From Aquila chrysaetos chrysaetos (lineage: Eukaryota; Chordata; Aves; Accipitriformes; Accipitridae): a DNA stretch of 64,000 bases. Location of the stretch: assembly GCF_900496995.4 (NCBI RefSeq), contig NC_044018.1, positions 5,728,501 to 5,792,500 of the forward strand, written 5' to 3'. Position numbers and translations under genes: made by a program. Every line of letters begins with the position of its first letter. Positions within the stretch are counted from its first letter, which is position 1. This document shows positions 10,501 through 22,222 of this stretch, piece by piece. The notes beneath the pieces were generated by a model. That model had not been told where the DNA came from and ran no database searches. It worked only from the letters and a program-made list of their open reading frames with translations.

Positions 10501-12739
10501 AGTCTGCAGCAGTTTTATTTCTGCGCTCTCTAGAGAAGGCTTGTGTGAAAGTTTAAACACAAATGCCTTTGTCTTGTGCTGGCACCAGCAATGTCAAGAG
10601 AGTGTGAGAGCGTTTCTGCAGCTTACGGCTCTGTGACTGTGTGGGACCAGATTCAAGCTCTCAAGTGCTACAAAGATCAGAGCAGCAACGTGAGGAGAAA
10701 TGGAGACACGGATAGAGCAAAATGAAACTCAGAAAGCTACTTCATCTCTGGAGAAGACGGTTGCATTCTTTTATCGTAGTCAATGAAATATCAAAGTGGG
10801 GAAAAATCTGAGGCACAACCAGGAAAAGAGCCGAGTGCCTCTGCCGCACCACCAGCCACCGCGGGACTCTGAACGCCCAAGCTGCCGGCAGGTGAGGCAC
10901 GGAGTAACTCACCCAACTGCGCAGGTTCAGTTTGCGGGCACTCATGCAAATCACTCCTTTTGCTTTGGTTTGTGTGGGCTTATCCCCTTCTGAGTTTTGG
11001 TTTCCTACAGACTCCATAACTCAAAGCAAAGCCAGCCAAAGCCAATGTGTTTTGCCTGGTTTCGGGTTGAAATCCCTCCGTTTCGCAGTGTTCATCTGTA
11101 ACCATAAACTGGCCCAGGTGCACTCAAATCTTGGCCTACATCTGTTTAAAAAAAAAAATCACAATTTTTTCATCATAGCAGACCCAAATGTCTGGGATTG
11201 CTACAGTCCCCCCCAACCAGATCGTAATGGGTTCATCACAGGGGGAATAATTGGAAACAGCATGTCCATTACCTTGGCACTAAGGACGGCTGGCATAGTC
11301 TGCTAGAGAGAAAGGTATAACAGGTTTGGCCTATACGCACAGTTGGATGCAGTTGCAATTTGGGATAATCTACCCCATATTACAGGGTAGAATTACCCCC
11401 AGTTTCTTCTGCACAACCCTGGATGTCTAGAAGGAGGAATCAATCTGGTGACGACCCTTGGTTAATGCCAAAGGTTTTCTCTTCCCCCCACCCTTCATTC
11501 CCCCTATTCTTTATTCTTCTTATGACTATGATGATAATGCCCCTGGATGAAAAATCCTGTAAATTATAAAAAGTTAGCAGATGTCACATACTTCTTCTAT
11601 CTGGTAACATACTGACTTCACAACCTCCTTCATGAGTACTGGCTTTGTGAAACAAATCTTATGGGTAGGAGGATGGGGATTTTTTTCTCATTTTTTTTCT
11701 TTTTTTTAAATTTTACCATTAATACCAAAAGCATATTAGGCAAGGAAAGAAGAAAAAAATGTGACTGAAAGCCCAGATTTTCTAGTGTGGGTGCCCAGGT
11801 AGACTCCTGAACCAATCTTTACACATGCAAATGAGCAACATGTTTATCCAACATGCTCAATGGCCACTGGTCTCAGAGGGAGTTGCGGGATGCTCTGCAC
11901 TATAAAAAAGTCATATATCCTTTGGGAATGGATTTAGTCTCATGTGACTTTATAGGTGTATATATCAACTGCAGAATTAAATTTTAGTCATTCTGGGCTC
12001 CTGCCTGTAGTCAATAGCTGTTCAACAAAGTCATTTCAGATATTTGCCATTATGTGGGATAGATTCCACCCTAAAAAAAAGTCTATTTTTTTGCTCTGAC
12101 TATGAAGAGATTCTAGACATCCAGGTTACACATAGACATTCATCATATGTCAGATGCATCCCATCATAAATAAGTTTAAATCCGGCTTGAAGGGCAGCAT
12201 TCATCTGATCAAGTGCAGACAGCTGCAATGTTGACAACTACATTTACTCTCCTTTTGTACTCAGTTCAAAGAAACAGGTGTCTTTAGGGCGCAATTCATC
12301 TACTATTAAAGCAGACAATTAAAATAGTCAGATTGATCACTCCTTAAAACCATCTATTTCTCTCCGCTGGCTGGAAAGGGGAGTCTGTGACAAGGAGCTG
12401 AGGTGTGAATGCTGGGTGGGATGAACTCCACACTAAAAGTTCACCTGTAGCCTCATTTTGGCTGGAGTAAGAAACCAGAAGTAGCCAAAAATTAGAAAGC
12501 TCATGATGTGACCAAACCTGAGCAATGTGGGACAACCAAACTTCCCAAGATTTCTTGGGAAAACACAGGTGCACGTGAACTCACTCAGCATAAAACCCTC
12601 TACATTTGCAGTAATATCATCTTACTCAGGGATCAGTATACAACCATTAGCTAAAGCTAATAAAATAAACTCCTCTGATATTTTTTTAGGTAGGTAAGAA
12701 TGTGTAGCCATCATAGATGTAATAAGGAATAAACCAATA
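10501..12739. other. unique sequence, no gene seen
   Basis: A minus-strand candidate exon at 10913-11004 is listed separately. A 30-nt minus-strand exon-like segment (about 11271-11300) has a good acceptor, but it creates a stop in the frame of its neighbours. I recognise no repeat. Confidence 0.4.
10913..11004 (-). other. candidate exon (92 nt), product unknown
   Basis: The minus-strand acceptor (ggagtctgtag|GAAACC) is moderate and the donor (GTTGG|GTGAGTTA) is strong. The interval is open only when entered at phase 1. It gives 30 codons whose peptide includes SEGDKPTQTKAKGVICMSAR, and it ends at phase 0. That matches the phase left by the candidate exon at 14897-14981 and the phase needed at 2230-2300. 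The exon carries an ATTTGCAT octamer, so it could equally be a regulatory patch. Confidence 0.15.
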
Positions 12740-12744
12740 ATAGC

Positions 12745-12925
12745 TGATTCTGTATGATATGAATCTGAGGAAATTAATCCAGCTAGAAGTGATTAAAACC
12801 ACTAATGCTCCAAACCCTCATGGGATCAAAGTATTAGGCAGTGTGCAGAGTGCACATCACACAAAGCTTATGAAAATATTTTTGGAAAAAGCCACAGGAA
12901 GTATTACATCATTGAAGACACAATA
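12745..12925 (+). repeat. possible LINE reverse-transcriptase remnant
   Basis: A plus-strand frame of about 50 codons contains LEVIKTTNAPNPHGIK, which resembles the KAPGPDGI motif at the start of LINE/CR1 reverse transcriptases. The frame then decays and reaches a stop at about 12929. The next 150 bases (to about 13100) include 'ggactgtgagctcctttct', which recalls the tail of an ancient amniote retroposon. Both assignments are from memory of motifs and are weak. Confidence 0.3.
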
Positions 12926-12929
12926 GCAC

Positions 12930-15900
12930 AGAACTCAACAAGTGAGGAAACATGACTCCGAGCCCGTCCCATCCTGGTACCCGTGTCCTGCCTGCCTCAC
13001 ACCAGCCAGTTTATCTCCCATTCCTCTTCTGCTTTTCACTTAACTTGCCTCTGTAGGACTGTGAGCTCCTTTCTCTCGTATTTATCTAGAGCTGTGCCCC
13101 ATGACAGTACCTCTCGTAAGAAATGTGGGACAGCAGATCAACACAGATTGACCGGCTGTCCTCCTCTGTCAAAAAAATCTCAGCGTGTTATTATTATCTT
13201 AGTTGGCCAAAAGATAAACTGGGGACGCACTGAAGGTATTTAATTCTTACGCCCATAAGAGATGCAGATTGTGGCAGGCAAATTGGTAAGGAAGTGTAAA
13301 TAACCATACTGCAGCTGCCAAACTCTTGCTGGTTTCTGCAACCAGACACATTCTCTGTAATGCACAGCTAATTATCTTGCCAAATTATTTTTTTTACATC
13401 TTTTTTCTGAACCATAAGTTTCTCCTGTGCTGTGTTTGAATGCAGGGAATGCTGTGAGAAAGGCAGTTGTGTCTCCTTGCTGCAGCTTCATAGCCTGTGG
13501 CAGGGAGGAAGGAGCCAGATTTAAGATTTCCAGGTCAGTTTCTCAAATTTAAGAGTCACTCTAGAGAGTGACACCTCCAGTGAAGAGCCACAACCAACTT
13601 GAATTTGATTCCCTCGGTGGTAAACACAACCTTATAATCACAGGCTCAGTTTCTAAGTCAGCCCACATCTATTATAGCCAGTGCTTCACCTTCACAGTGC
13701 AGTTTTTTTCTGACTTAACCACAGTTTAGGCTGAAAAGGAGTTTCTATTAGGTTGCAAAAACACAAAAAAAAAATTTACAAAGATACATGACCAGGGAAG
13801 TCATGTATCAGAAAAACCCTTATGATCTACCATCTCCTTTTCCAAATTTCCCTATAATTTCCAATTAAATCCCCTTAAGTATTCAATCTCCCTGAGCCCT
13901 TAGGTCTCCAGATGGAGTGCAGATTTGCATGACAAAGATGTCAGACAAACTCATGACTCAGAGTCCTGATTCAGACAAGTGTGATTACAGTGAAAATCTG
14001 GGCTCAACATTTGTAATGAAAGAAAACAGTAAAAATTAACCCTTCTTCAATCCTAGGCCTTAACATGCCAGATCCTCATGACTATGGGCTTGGTTTAATC
14101 ACAAAATAAGTACACTTCAATACGCCAATGAGAAAATTGTTCCATGTTTTCGTCAAGCAAAATGTATAGGTGGAAACAAAAAGTCAGAGAGGTTTAAATA
14201 CCCCCTGTTTTCTGCTCCAACATAGGACCAGCAAAGGACCAGCACTTGAGCTGGGGCAGGGCTTGTCTTGCCAGTGACAGGAATATTCTGAATTGTCACT
14301 ATTTAGAGAGTATCTAGGAAGGTGCAGATGTGCCTCAGTGGCTTGTCCACAAACTAGGAAAGATCTAGCATTGAAACAACTCTTTTAGTTTAAAGAGTAG
14401 CAATGATCCTTTTTAGCACTGCGGATTGCAAGTTCAAAGCCTACAAGCAGTGCAAGCGGGATAGATTAGGCACAAATTTGCACTCATTAGGTCACTTGCT
14501 CTCCCTAGGTTTATAGCCGCAGCGTGACTGTTTTATATCCCCCAATGTACATTTACAGTCTGTTACCATATCATTATTTATCATTATTTTTTACTTCAAT
14601 TTTGACTTTTCCAAGAAGTTTCAATATTTTTAATTGATTTTTTTTTTTAATAAATATCACTGGATAAGCCTATGTATGCCATGCCTACATGTGTGGACTT
14701 CGCAAAGGAATGAAAAGCTCCTTTGCAATTTTAGCTGTGGAGCCCCTGGGACTTATTGCAGGTTAGCAGATGTTCTGATAAATTTTGCATTGGCATTATG
14801 AAAGACATATATGAATGCAATGCAAAAATGTAGCAGAAAGAGAGAGGGTCCCACTGACAGTTAACCAAGATTTAATATGTAAGATGAAGTTCTAACCTTT
14901 TAGTTTTGCTCCGTCTGATGGCAGGTAGTGCCTTGACAGCTTGGTACCAACGGCTATTTCAAGATGTGCTTCAGCCTCAGCCTGCATTACAAAGAGAAAA
15001 AGTTCTTTTCAGATGTACATTCATACTACCCAAGTAAAGAAATGAAAAAGGCTTGAAAACAAACCACTTATTTTTTCTACTATGGTGTGAAGGGTCTCAT
15101 GACCATCAGATTCAATCTTTATCTTTAAAGAATTTTAAATAACAAGTGCTTTTAGTCTGGAGCTTTTATAAAGTTTCTTACAACTAAAAAAATGAGAGAC
15201 GAAGAAATGTTGCACAAAGAATACCTTTCTTTAGACCTCTATGAATGCATTGCTATTCCTCACAGCAGTACAAATACACCGATCTGTAAGCAGTAAAAAA
15301 GGTTTCATGGCAGGGTCACACAAGAAATACACTAGGTACCAAAATTCACCTATTTTTCCTAAGTAGGAAAAAAACCCAGTGAAGCAGGATGTTGCCTTTC
15401 TTTGGTTCACAATCTTCACATCTCTCCCACTACCAATCCACTTAGGAGCAAAGGAATTGCTTTTACTGTTTGGATGAATTGGAAGGTAGGGGAATAAATG
15501 ATCTGAAGGCATCCCTCTTCTAGACATCACCCAGTCCTTTGGAATAATGATCCTACCCCAGATTTCAGCACCCCTCTGAAATGATTTTTTTATCTCCATA
15601 CACTCATACCTCCATACCATTCAGCCACTTCCAAGGGAAAAATTGAGCCCTGTACATCACTTGCTCCTATTGCTTATTTAACATGATTGCTACCGCAAGA
15701 CTCCTGCATCTCCCATCTTTCGGACAGCATCGGCATCATTCTAAACTCAGACAGCGCTAACCATATTTAAAGAATCACTGGTCTTTCTCATTAGGATCCT
15801 ATAGGATTTGGTTTTCCACAACTACAGCCTCTCCATAGCCATGTTAAAAATAGGCTTGGTAATACTTTTCACATTTGTAGGCTGTCACAAACAGTTAGCA

Positions 15901-16105
15901 GGGAAGAAGTCATTCAAACGCACATGACTTTATAATTAAGGCACCTAACTCTTATAAAACCCATTTTTCACAGAAGCAGTGACTTTTAATAAAGTGCAGT
16001 GGAGCTGTGGGGGATTCTGTGGTTTCTGCGTGCAGGCCGTGTGCGAACATTTCGACCCTCAGCCCTGACCACAGAGACCACAGTCATCAGGAGGAATATT
16101 TATTT
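12930..16105. other. unique sequence, no gene seen
   Basis: It holds a perfect 8-bp inverted repeat around AG at 13555-13572 (GTCACTCT/AGAGTGAC). A minus-strand candidate exon at 14897-14981 is listed separately. A 129-codon minus-strand open frame at 15231-15620 has no recognisable domain and no convincing start or splice context. I treat it as fortuitous. Confidence 0.4.
14897..14981 (-). other. candidate exon (85 nt), product unknown
   Basis: On the minus strand a strong acceptor (tttctctttgtaatgcag) precedes 85 nt that are open only in frame 0. The peptide starts AEAEAHLEIAVGTKLSRHYL and the exon ends with a single leftover base (phase 1) before a mediocre donor (AAAG|GTTAGA). The codon texture (GCT GAG GCT GAA GCA CAT CTT GAA) looks coding-like and stands out from its AT-rich surroundings. 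I recognise no homolog. It fits in phase between the candidate exons at 20708-20940 and 10913-11004. Confidence 0.25.
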
Positions 16106-16109
16106 CCAC

Positions 16110-16312
16110 TCCAGCACTTGTCTGGTCCGGTGGACAAGCCCCTGAACGTGGAGCCACGAGGCTGAGGGCATGGTACCTTGTGGGAAGCTAACGGTAGTCA
16201 TGTCCCATTGCTGGGCCTCAGTTTCTCCATCTATAAAATCAGGATGACGATTTCTTCTTCTTTTGAAAGCTGCCTTGAGAGCTAGGGATGAGCCGAGCAA
16301 GATGTTATTATT
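16110..16312 (+). repeat. MIR-like CORE-SINE, plus strand
   Basis: It contains 'gggcctcagtttctccatct', 'ataaaatcaggatgacgatt', a 'gaaagctgccttgagagcta' block and a 'gatgttattatttttt' tail. In that order these are the diagnostic 3' half of the amniote MIR-like SINE. The 5' portion (16110-16190) is too diverged to align by eye. Confidence 0.7.
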
Positions 16313-16432
16313 TTTTCAGACGGGGTCACTGAGGCGTGCAGGGGGGGACGGTTAACACTAACGAAGTTAGAGAGAGAGCTAGAAATGAAGTCCAGGTATC
16401 ATGAGTCCCATTCCCATACACGCTCTGAGGGA
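16313..16432 (-). repeat. MIR-like CORE-SINE, minus strand
   Basis: Read on plus, 'cagacggggtcactgaggc', 'gagctagaaatgaagtccag', 'gtatcatgagtcccattc' and 'cacgctct' match the reverse complement of a MIR-like SINE (…gatgaggaaactgaggc … gagccgggattcgaacccagg …). It abuts the plus-strand copy tail to tail. Confidence 0.65.
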
Positions 16433-17424
16433 TGAAGCTCCTTTTATTTCATGGTCTTGCAAGGAGTAGGATGCAGGAAATTAAAACCTGGAAATTAAAC
16501 TGATGAAGCTCTTTTATCCAGATCAGTAGTAGGACCACATGGATGAGAGCGCTCTGGCTCTCTCAATGCATGCAGTAACAACATGCTCAAAGCTGGAAAG
16601 CCCAGATAAAATTAAGAGAGCCCTGAGATAATCACTAGAAATGAATTTAACTTCACTGTAACAGATGCTCACTTCAGTTCACCTTCTGACCCAAGTCAGA
16701 AGAAAATACTTGATTATCAGCGTGATGACAACAGGTCATTCACACCGTAAATTAGAAGAGCAGATGTTGCAACTGCTGCCTGTCAGCATTCGCTGCCCTG
16801 TCACAGGGCCACGGGTATCGGTGTGAAGACACCACACGGTGAGAGCACGGGGTTTTGGAGAGATGCGGTCCACCTCTCGCTTGTGATGCCTGTTTGGCTG
16901 CAGGTCAGTGTGCCCCTCACCTGGATTGCTGGCACCTCAACCCTTCTGTTGCCCGGTTCACCAATAGGTTGAATAATCCCTGCTTTTAACTAATCCTTTG
17001 TCTGCTTTTGAATATGCAAATTGTGACTTTTGGTGGCTATCTGAACTCTTGTTGTGAGATCTCTGTGACAGGTAACAAGCCTTACGGTGAAGGAAAAAGC
17101 AATAGATTCATCACTGGCGCTTGCAGGCTTCTGACAGTGTCTCATATTCACTTTCCTAATCAGGTGAGGGAAACGTGGGTCTAGATAAAACTGCTAGAGA
17201 GTGGGGACAAGGCTGTAGATATATGCACCCAGAGAGCAGTTATCAATGGCTCATTGTCAAAACAGAAAGTGGTGCTGGAAATCCAGAAAACACAACCTGG
17301 GAGGACAGATTGATCGAGTTACATTTATTAGCCAGAAGAGAGAGTCTTGGTGGGATATAAGTGCCTTTGGGTACAGAAGAGGCTGTTACAAAGTGCACCG
17401 GTACCATCTATCCTCACTGGTAGG
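16433..17424. other. unique sequence, no gene seen
   Basis: It is mixed-composition sequence with a slightly GC-richer stretch around 16780-16930. I found no repeat or exon I could support. Confidence 0.45.
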
Positions 17425-17610
17425 ATAAGAAATATCTTTACATTGCTGCAAAGAAAAATTCAAACCAGATAGGAAAAAAAATTTATGGGGATCAAGAACA
17501 TCAATAGATTCAAGACTGTGAAATCTCCATCCTTGGGGGTCTTTAAACACAGGGTGGATAAATTTTTGCCCTGAAAAACAAGTATAAAGGACCCTGATTA
17601 AGATAGGCAA
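17425..17610 (+). repeat. old CR1 LINE fragment (plus strand)
   Basis: The order 'caaagaaaaattcaaaccag', 'ataggaaaaa', 'gtgaaatctccatccttggg', 'ggtctttaaacacagggtgg' and 'ataaatttttgccctg' follows the 3' end of the CR1 ORF2. This region encodes the …FR LDxRKNF … [10 protein letters not shown]… stretch (compare the younger copy at 49748-50192). Frameshifts and stops make it non-coding. Confidence 0.7.
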
Positions 17611-20160
17611 CTCTGCTATAGGCTTTCTGTGCGTGTTTGAATGATGTCCTGAAGCTTGATGTGCTTCTGGCCAGGCTTTGTGCATCGGCATCACTTGGGT
17701 ATAGGCTGCTGGTAGTTCAGTGCAGCATACAGAGACAATCTACTCTCAAGATGCCTAAAAAATATGAGCTGATTTTATGGCAGGCAAGAGTGGGGCTTTT
17801 CTAGGAGATGCTGTGGTTGTGCAATGATGCTGAAAGGGCAGATGGGAGAAAAGGAGCAGTTAAGCCAAGTGCACAAGGCTGGGTCATGTGCAGACCCGTG
17901 TCTTTTCTCTGTGCTTTCCCCAAGGCCATCTCAGGCCAGCTCTGGAACAAGCACGTGTATCTCAGCTGTGCGGACACAACGCATGAAGCACTGGAAAACC
18001 AAGTAGCATGATGTCAGATATCGCAACTCACCTTGTGGCTGATGCCACATTCCTGACCCAGCCCCTCTGCTTTCAGCATTTGGCAGACGAGCTGACGTGG
18101 ATTTCCCAAAAAGAATGATTTCGACATTTGCTGGGCTGCATTAGGAAAGTAAGCTGGGTCTTTGGCTTACTGGGGCTGAGTGTAAAGCCCAGCAAAGTTA
18201 AGAGCATTCGAGAATGGGAAAGTAAAATGGTAAAATCCTCCCAAAGACACATGTGGAGGGGAGGCAGCACAGAGATGGTTTGGGGGGTCTCAGCAAGGGC
18301 GTTCCATGGGTAACCTTGGGGTTTTAGGAGACATTTGGGACAGACTGAAGTCACCCTACTGCCTTCACACCCACCCACAAAACATATAAGCCCCAGAGAC
18401 TGAATCTCCAGCTGCGCAGTCTAAAGTGCGACCAGGACTCCTGAATCTTGCACTGGCAGAGGGGATCCCAATTAGGAGGAATATGAGCCCATGCCTGCTC
18501 GTCCCAGCGGTGCTCAGGGCTGGTGCCTGCAGGAATATGTGCTGCTTTGGGATAAGCCCAGGGGAACATAGAGGAAACGTTGTGGGCTCTTATATAGCTC
18601 TTTAGAGTTGTGCAGTCCAATAAATAGTGAATTCACTACAAATACAACCCTATCAGTTACTGGGTTCATACACCACATAACAGCTACAATTCACTCTAAA
18701 TTAAAAATGCAATGTAAAATAGATTTAAATATAAAATACCCAGAAAAATGTAATTTCTTTGGGCTCTCCTTCAGTGACTATATGGTAGTAGCAGACATCT
18801 TTAGGGAAGGTGCTTTGCAGGGATTAATGGCCAAGTGGGGGTTAATAGGCCACAGCTGCACTACGATCCCCAACTCCACCTCAAATTAATGATCTTCTGA
18901 GGACATACCCTTAAATTAGAGGAAATGACAGGTTTAAATTGGCATGTGCCACACACAGCGCGGTGGCAAGCCCAACAGTTAGTATAATTTTTAATATGGC
19001 CATAGAAAACACCTTTTTATACTAATAGAATAAATCATGTTCTCAACACCTGGAGTTTACACTAGCCAATCTGTAATAACGTATTAATGCATAGCAGTTG
19101 CACATCCTGTTACAGAGCGGCAATAAAATGGTGAGGGACCCAAGGGTAAGGGTATTAGCTCTACCTAGCAAGACTCACTGATGGTTGTAGATCACCACTA
19201 TCCAACAGTGCAGCTGATTACCTTCAGTGTCGCACAACAGACCATTAACTTATTTTCCTCCCTAGGTGTCCATGGGCTTTTCTTTTTTTCTTCTTTCCTG
19301 GTCATGTAGACTTCGATTCAGGAAAACATTCGTATTTACAGTCTTCCTTTAAGGGTGTGCTCTCATTACACCAACTATCAAGCCAGCTTCATGTCAGATG
19401 GGTGACAGATGCTGCTCCTGGTCCTTGCAAATGCAGCGATGGTGGCAAGACAGCATATACTTATATCTGCAACGTAAGGGTACTTCTGAGTAGGGTTCAA
19501 GGAGAAGTAGGCGTTTGCTAATACCTCCCTGAGAAAAATACGATTACTTTCTTCCTCTCAGAGGTATTCTTCCAAGCTGCCAATGGTGTCAGGCAGACCT
19601 CACTAAATTGGTTATGCACAGGTCCAAGCGATGCTCTGAAAGCAGCACCTTCCTTTCTTAAATGAAAACTTGAAATTCTGATTTCAGCCATGAAGCTGGT
19701 GCTTTCCTGAGGAGGTTGTTGTAGATTTACAAATATCATCAGCCAAGAAAACTCAAATACTACTTTATGTGTGGTACCTGTACTGTTCAGCAACAAATCA
19801 CAGATTTGGAGAGATAAAATCAGAGCCTGTTTTGATAACTATGGAGCATTTCCATGAGATCACACTTTAATTTTTTGCTTTCTATTGTGTAGAATACAAG
19901 AACTGTGTCCAAACCGCAGAGGGAACTCTGAGCCAGTAACTGCCTTTATCAGGACTCAGTGTCTTCCTGAGGCACTAAAATATTTGGTGTTTCCAAACCA
20001 GAAGAAACAAACGCAGCACTTGATGAAGCAGCTGCTCTACTGCATTCATCTCCGTCTGTGCAAGAAGAAGAAAATAGGTTTTGCAAAGCTGTGGTGGTCA
20101 GTTTTTCAGTCACAGAGATATTGCAGCTTCCATACCGTCACCTTTTCATTTGAATTTTGG
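17611..20160. other. unique sequence, no gene seen
   Basis: There is no recognisable repeat. 18600-19250 is AT-rich but of high complexity and could include noncoding conserved sequence, which I cannot support further. Several short open frames overlap on both strands. Confidence 0.4.
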
Positions 20161-20164
20161 GGCC

Positions 20165-20300
20165 TACAGCTTCTCATTATCATTATTATAATCACTATTT
20201 TAAAAAGACTGGGTCCACAAATTCATCCCCATGATACAGCTATAATGAATTGAGGCACTGAGAGGTCTGGATGGGAGCCCAGGTCTCCGGAAAGCCACGT
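20165..20300 (-). repeat. MIR-like CORE-SINE remnant, minus strand
   Basis: Read on plus, 'attatcattattataatcac' (reverse of the tail), then 'aattgaggcactgagaggtc', then 'gggagcccaggtctcc' match the reverse complement of a MIR-like SINE, with an internal deletion. Confidence 0.6.
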
Positions 20301-20707
20301 CAGTGCCTTCACCTTCAGCATGTGTTGGTGGAGGGGGAGAAAAAGCATCTGCTTTCCTTAAAAAATAAATAAATTAATCAGTAGATGTGCCAAATATGAT
20401 ACGATGGAAAATCAATATAATACCAAACGGAGCAGCAAGTAGCTAGGAAAAGCAGGAAAACCCTTATTTCTAGATTTGGAGTGATATCACCAATGATGCC
20501 TTTGACAAGGAAACAAACAGGAAAAGCTGAGTTGGCTGAAGGTCTGTAGGAAACAGGGAGGGAAAAGTCCATGTTTACCACATGGAGAAGGACAGACAAA
20601 GGCAGCACAGAACTGAATGTTATTTCCAACATTCCCAAAAGAGGACGAGACAGGAGAGAGGGTGAAGACACAACAACACTTAAAAAAGACTTTAAACAAA
20701 TACTTAC

Positions 20708-20940
20708 GAGTGTTTCTTTCTGAATGGATTTAGACTGGTTACCTTTGTCTGCACAAGGGAAGGACAGAACCGGCTCACAGACATTGCTGCAGTTGAACTT
20801 TGACAGGTTTTGTCTTTTTTTCTTATCCCCGCACCAAACCTTTATCCAGCCTGAGAGTGGTCTGATGCATCTCTGACGATAAACTTCCAAAGACCTATAT
20901 GTATGTTTACTGTCTCCACAACTTGACAGCTTGCCTCCTC
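20708..20940 (-). other. candidate exon (233 nt), Cys-rich product unknown
   Basis: The minus-strand acceptor is cctaatgtgtttcag|GAGG, with a branch-point-like element. The 233 nt are open only when entered at phase 1 (2 nt plus 77 codons). The donor is ACTC|GTAAGT. The peptide includes SSCGDSKHTYRSLEVYRQRC, then a GWIKVWCGDKKKRQNL stretch and a C-x3-C-rich segment (FNCSNVCEPVLSFPC), with seven cysteines in total and one N-glycosylation-type NCS. The open frame continues past the donor as a 170-codon frame, which probably reflects chance. It does not match any family I know. It is the longest splice-bounded open segment I found in the window. Confidence 0.22.
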
Positions 20941-22047
20941 CTGAAACACATTAGGATTACTCTCTTCATAGTTATATAGACAGTCACTGAATTTGGATGA
21001 AACATTCAGTCAGGAACTGACAGAAAGAGGGAGATTTATTGGTTATCCAGGACCCAGTTCTGCAAACAAGATCAATATGAAGTCATTGATAATATGACGG
21101 TTAATGGAGCACGGGCAGCAGGGTCCTGCATGGTATCCACGAAAACCCGTCAATATAAAAATATGAGACAATCTAGTGCTTCTGAGCAGAACCTGTGACT
21201 CTCATATTCTTATAACCTTAGCTATTTGACCAGAGATTTCACATATTGCTTTATCTGCTGGCTGTCAAATCAAACCTGGGACTGCAAGATAGACTTGGTC
21301 GCCACGGCTGGTACTACAGAACCGGTGTTCCATGCATACAGCTGCCTTCTCCCAAACAGACAGCGTTAAAAAGTGTAACCTCAGGTTGGACTTGACAAGG
21401 AATTCTTTCTACCCTGAGAGCAGCAAGATGCTGACCTGCGTGAGCAGAAAACCTACACTTTGAGTTACGAAAGGGTATAACCCATCCCACCAACTTCAAG
21501 TAAACTCCTAAGCTCTGCACCTGCAGGTTACCAGTTGCTGATCTGGGAAATGCTCTGTTGGGGTTCCCTGCTCTTCCCGCCTAAATGTCAAGGGCTATCA
21601 TTTAATTCAGTGGAAGCGAGGCTTGACCTATAATATGAGCACTTTTTTGAAAGAAGAAAATGATACCTTCTCTTCTGATGTAAGTTTGTATCAATACAGG
21701 ATTCAAAACATACAAGATGATTTTAACTTTTTTTCCCTCTATATTGCATGCAAATTGAGGGACTATCTCTGACCTTCCCAGCAAAGTTGAATAGTAATGT
21801 TTTTAGTATCCATAAATTTTTGGGTGTCACTTGCTAGTAAAAAGTTGGATAGGAAAAACAGGGGGAAATAGCCTATCCATATGAAAACAATAATCATGTA
21901 ATATTTATTGTCTGGGATTGAAATGTTTCAAATATTCAAAGCAATAAAACGTCAGGAAAAGCTAGACTTCCTGACGTAAAAAGGCCATAAATTTCTTCCT
22001 TCATAAGACACCAGGAGGGGGGAAAAATCAATGTGATATTTTACACT
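20941..22047. other. unique sequence, no gene seen
   Basis: AT-rich DNA in which I see no repeats, coding exons or structured elements. Confidence 0.45.
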
Positions 22048-22150
22048 AAAGAGAGAGAAAGAGAGAAAAAGAGAGAGAGAAAGAAAGAAGAGGGAAAGAA
22101 AGAAACAAAGAAAGAAAGAAGGAAAGAGAGAAAGAAAAGAAAAGAAAAAA
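22048..22150 (+). repeat. 103-nt polypurine (GA/GAAA) tract
   Basis: There are 103 consecutive positions with a single pyrimidine (C at 22106), built of GAGA and GAAA units. This is a degenerate microsatellite capable of triplex (H-DNA) formation. It lies about 60 nt from a perfect minus-strand donor, and on that strand it would be an intronic polypyrimidine tract. Confidence 0.9.
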
Positions 22151-22212
22151 TCCACCACCCTTAAATCTAAGTTAAAGCAGTACAGAGCCCCCAGAGGGCA
22201 CAATCCACTTAC

Positions 22213-22222
22213 CTTTGGGAGT
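22213..22222 (-). other. candidate 10-nt microexon
   Basis: On the minus strand a very strong acceptor (gccatttccttccttcag) is followed after only 10 nt (ACTCCCAAAG) by a perfect donor (AAAG|GTAAGTGG). If spliced, it would convert the phase-0 end of the exon at 23929-24098 into the phase-1 entry needed by 20708-20940. Microexons of this size exist in vertebrates, but such a short match is also likely by chance. Confidence 0.15.

Noticed and set aside
11271..11300. Minus-strand 30-nt exon-like segment with a strong acceptor
   Set aside because: Inserting it into the phase chain creates a stop, and it is too short to stand alone.
15231..15620. 129-codon minus-strand open frame
   Set aside because: Translated sequence shows no motif, has no good start context, and its codon use looks random.
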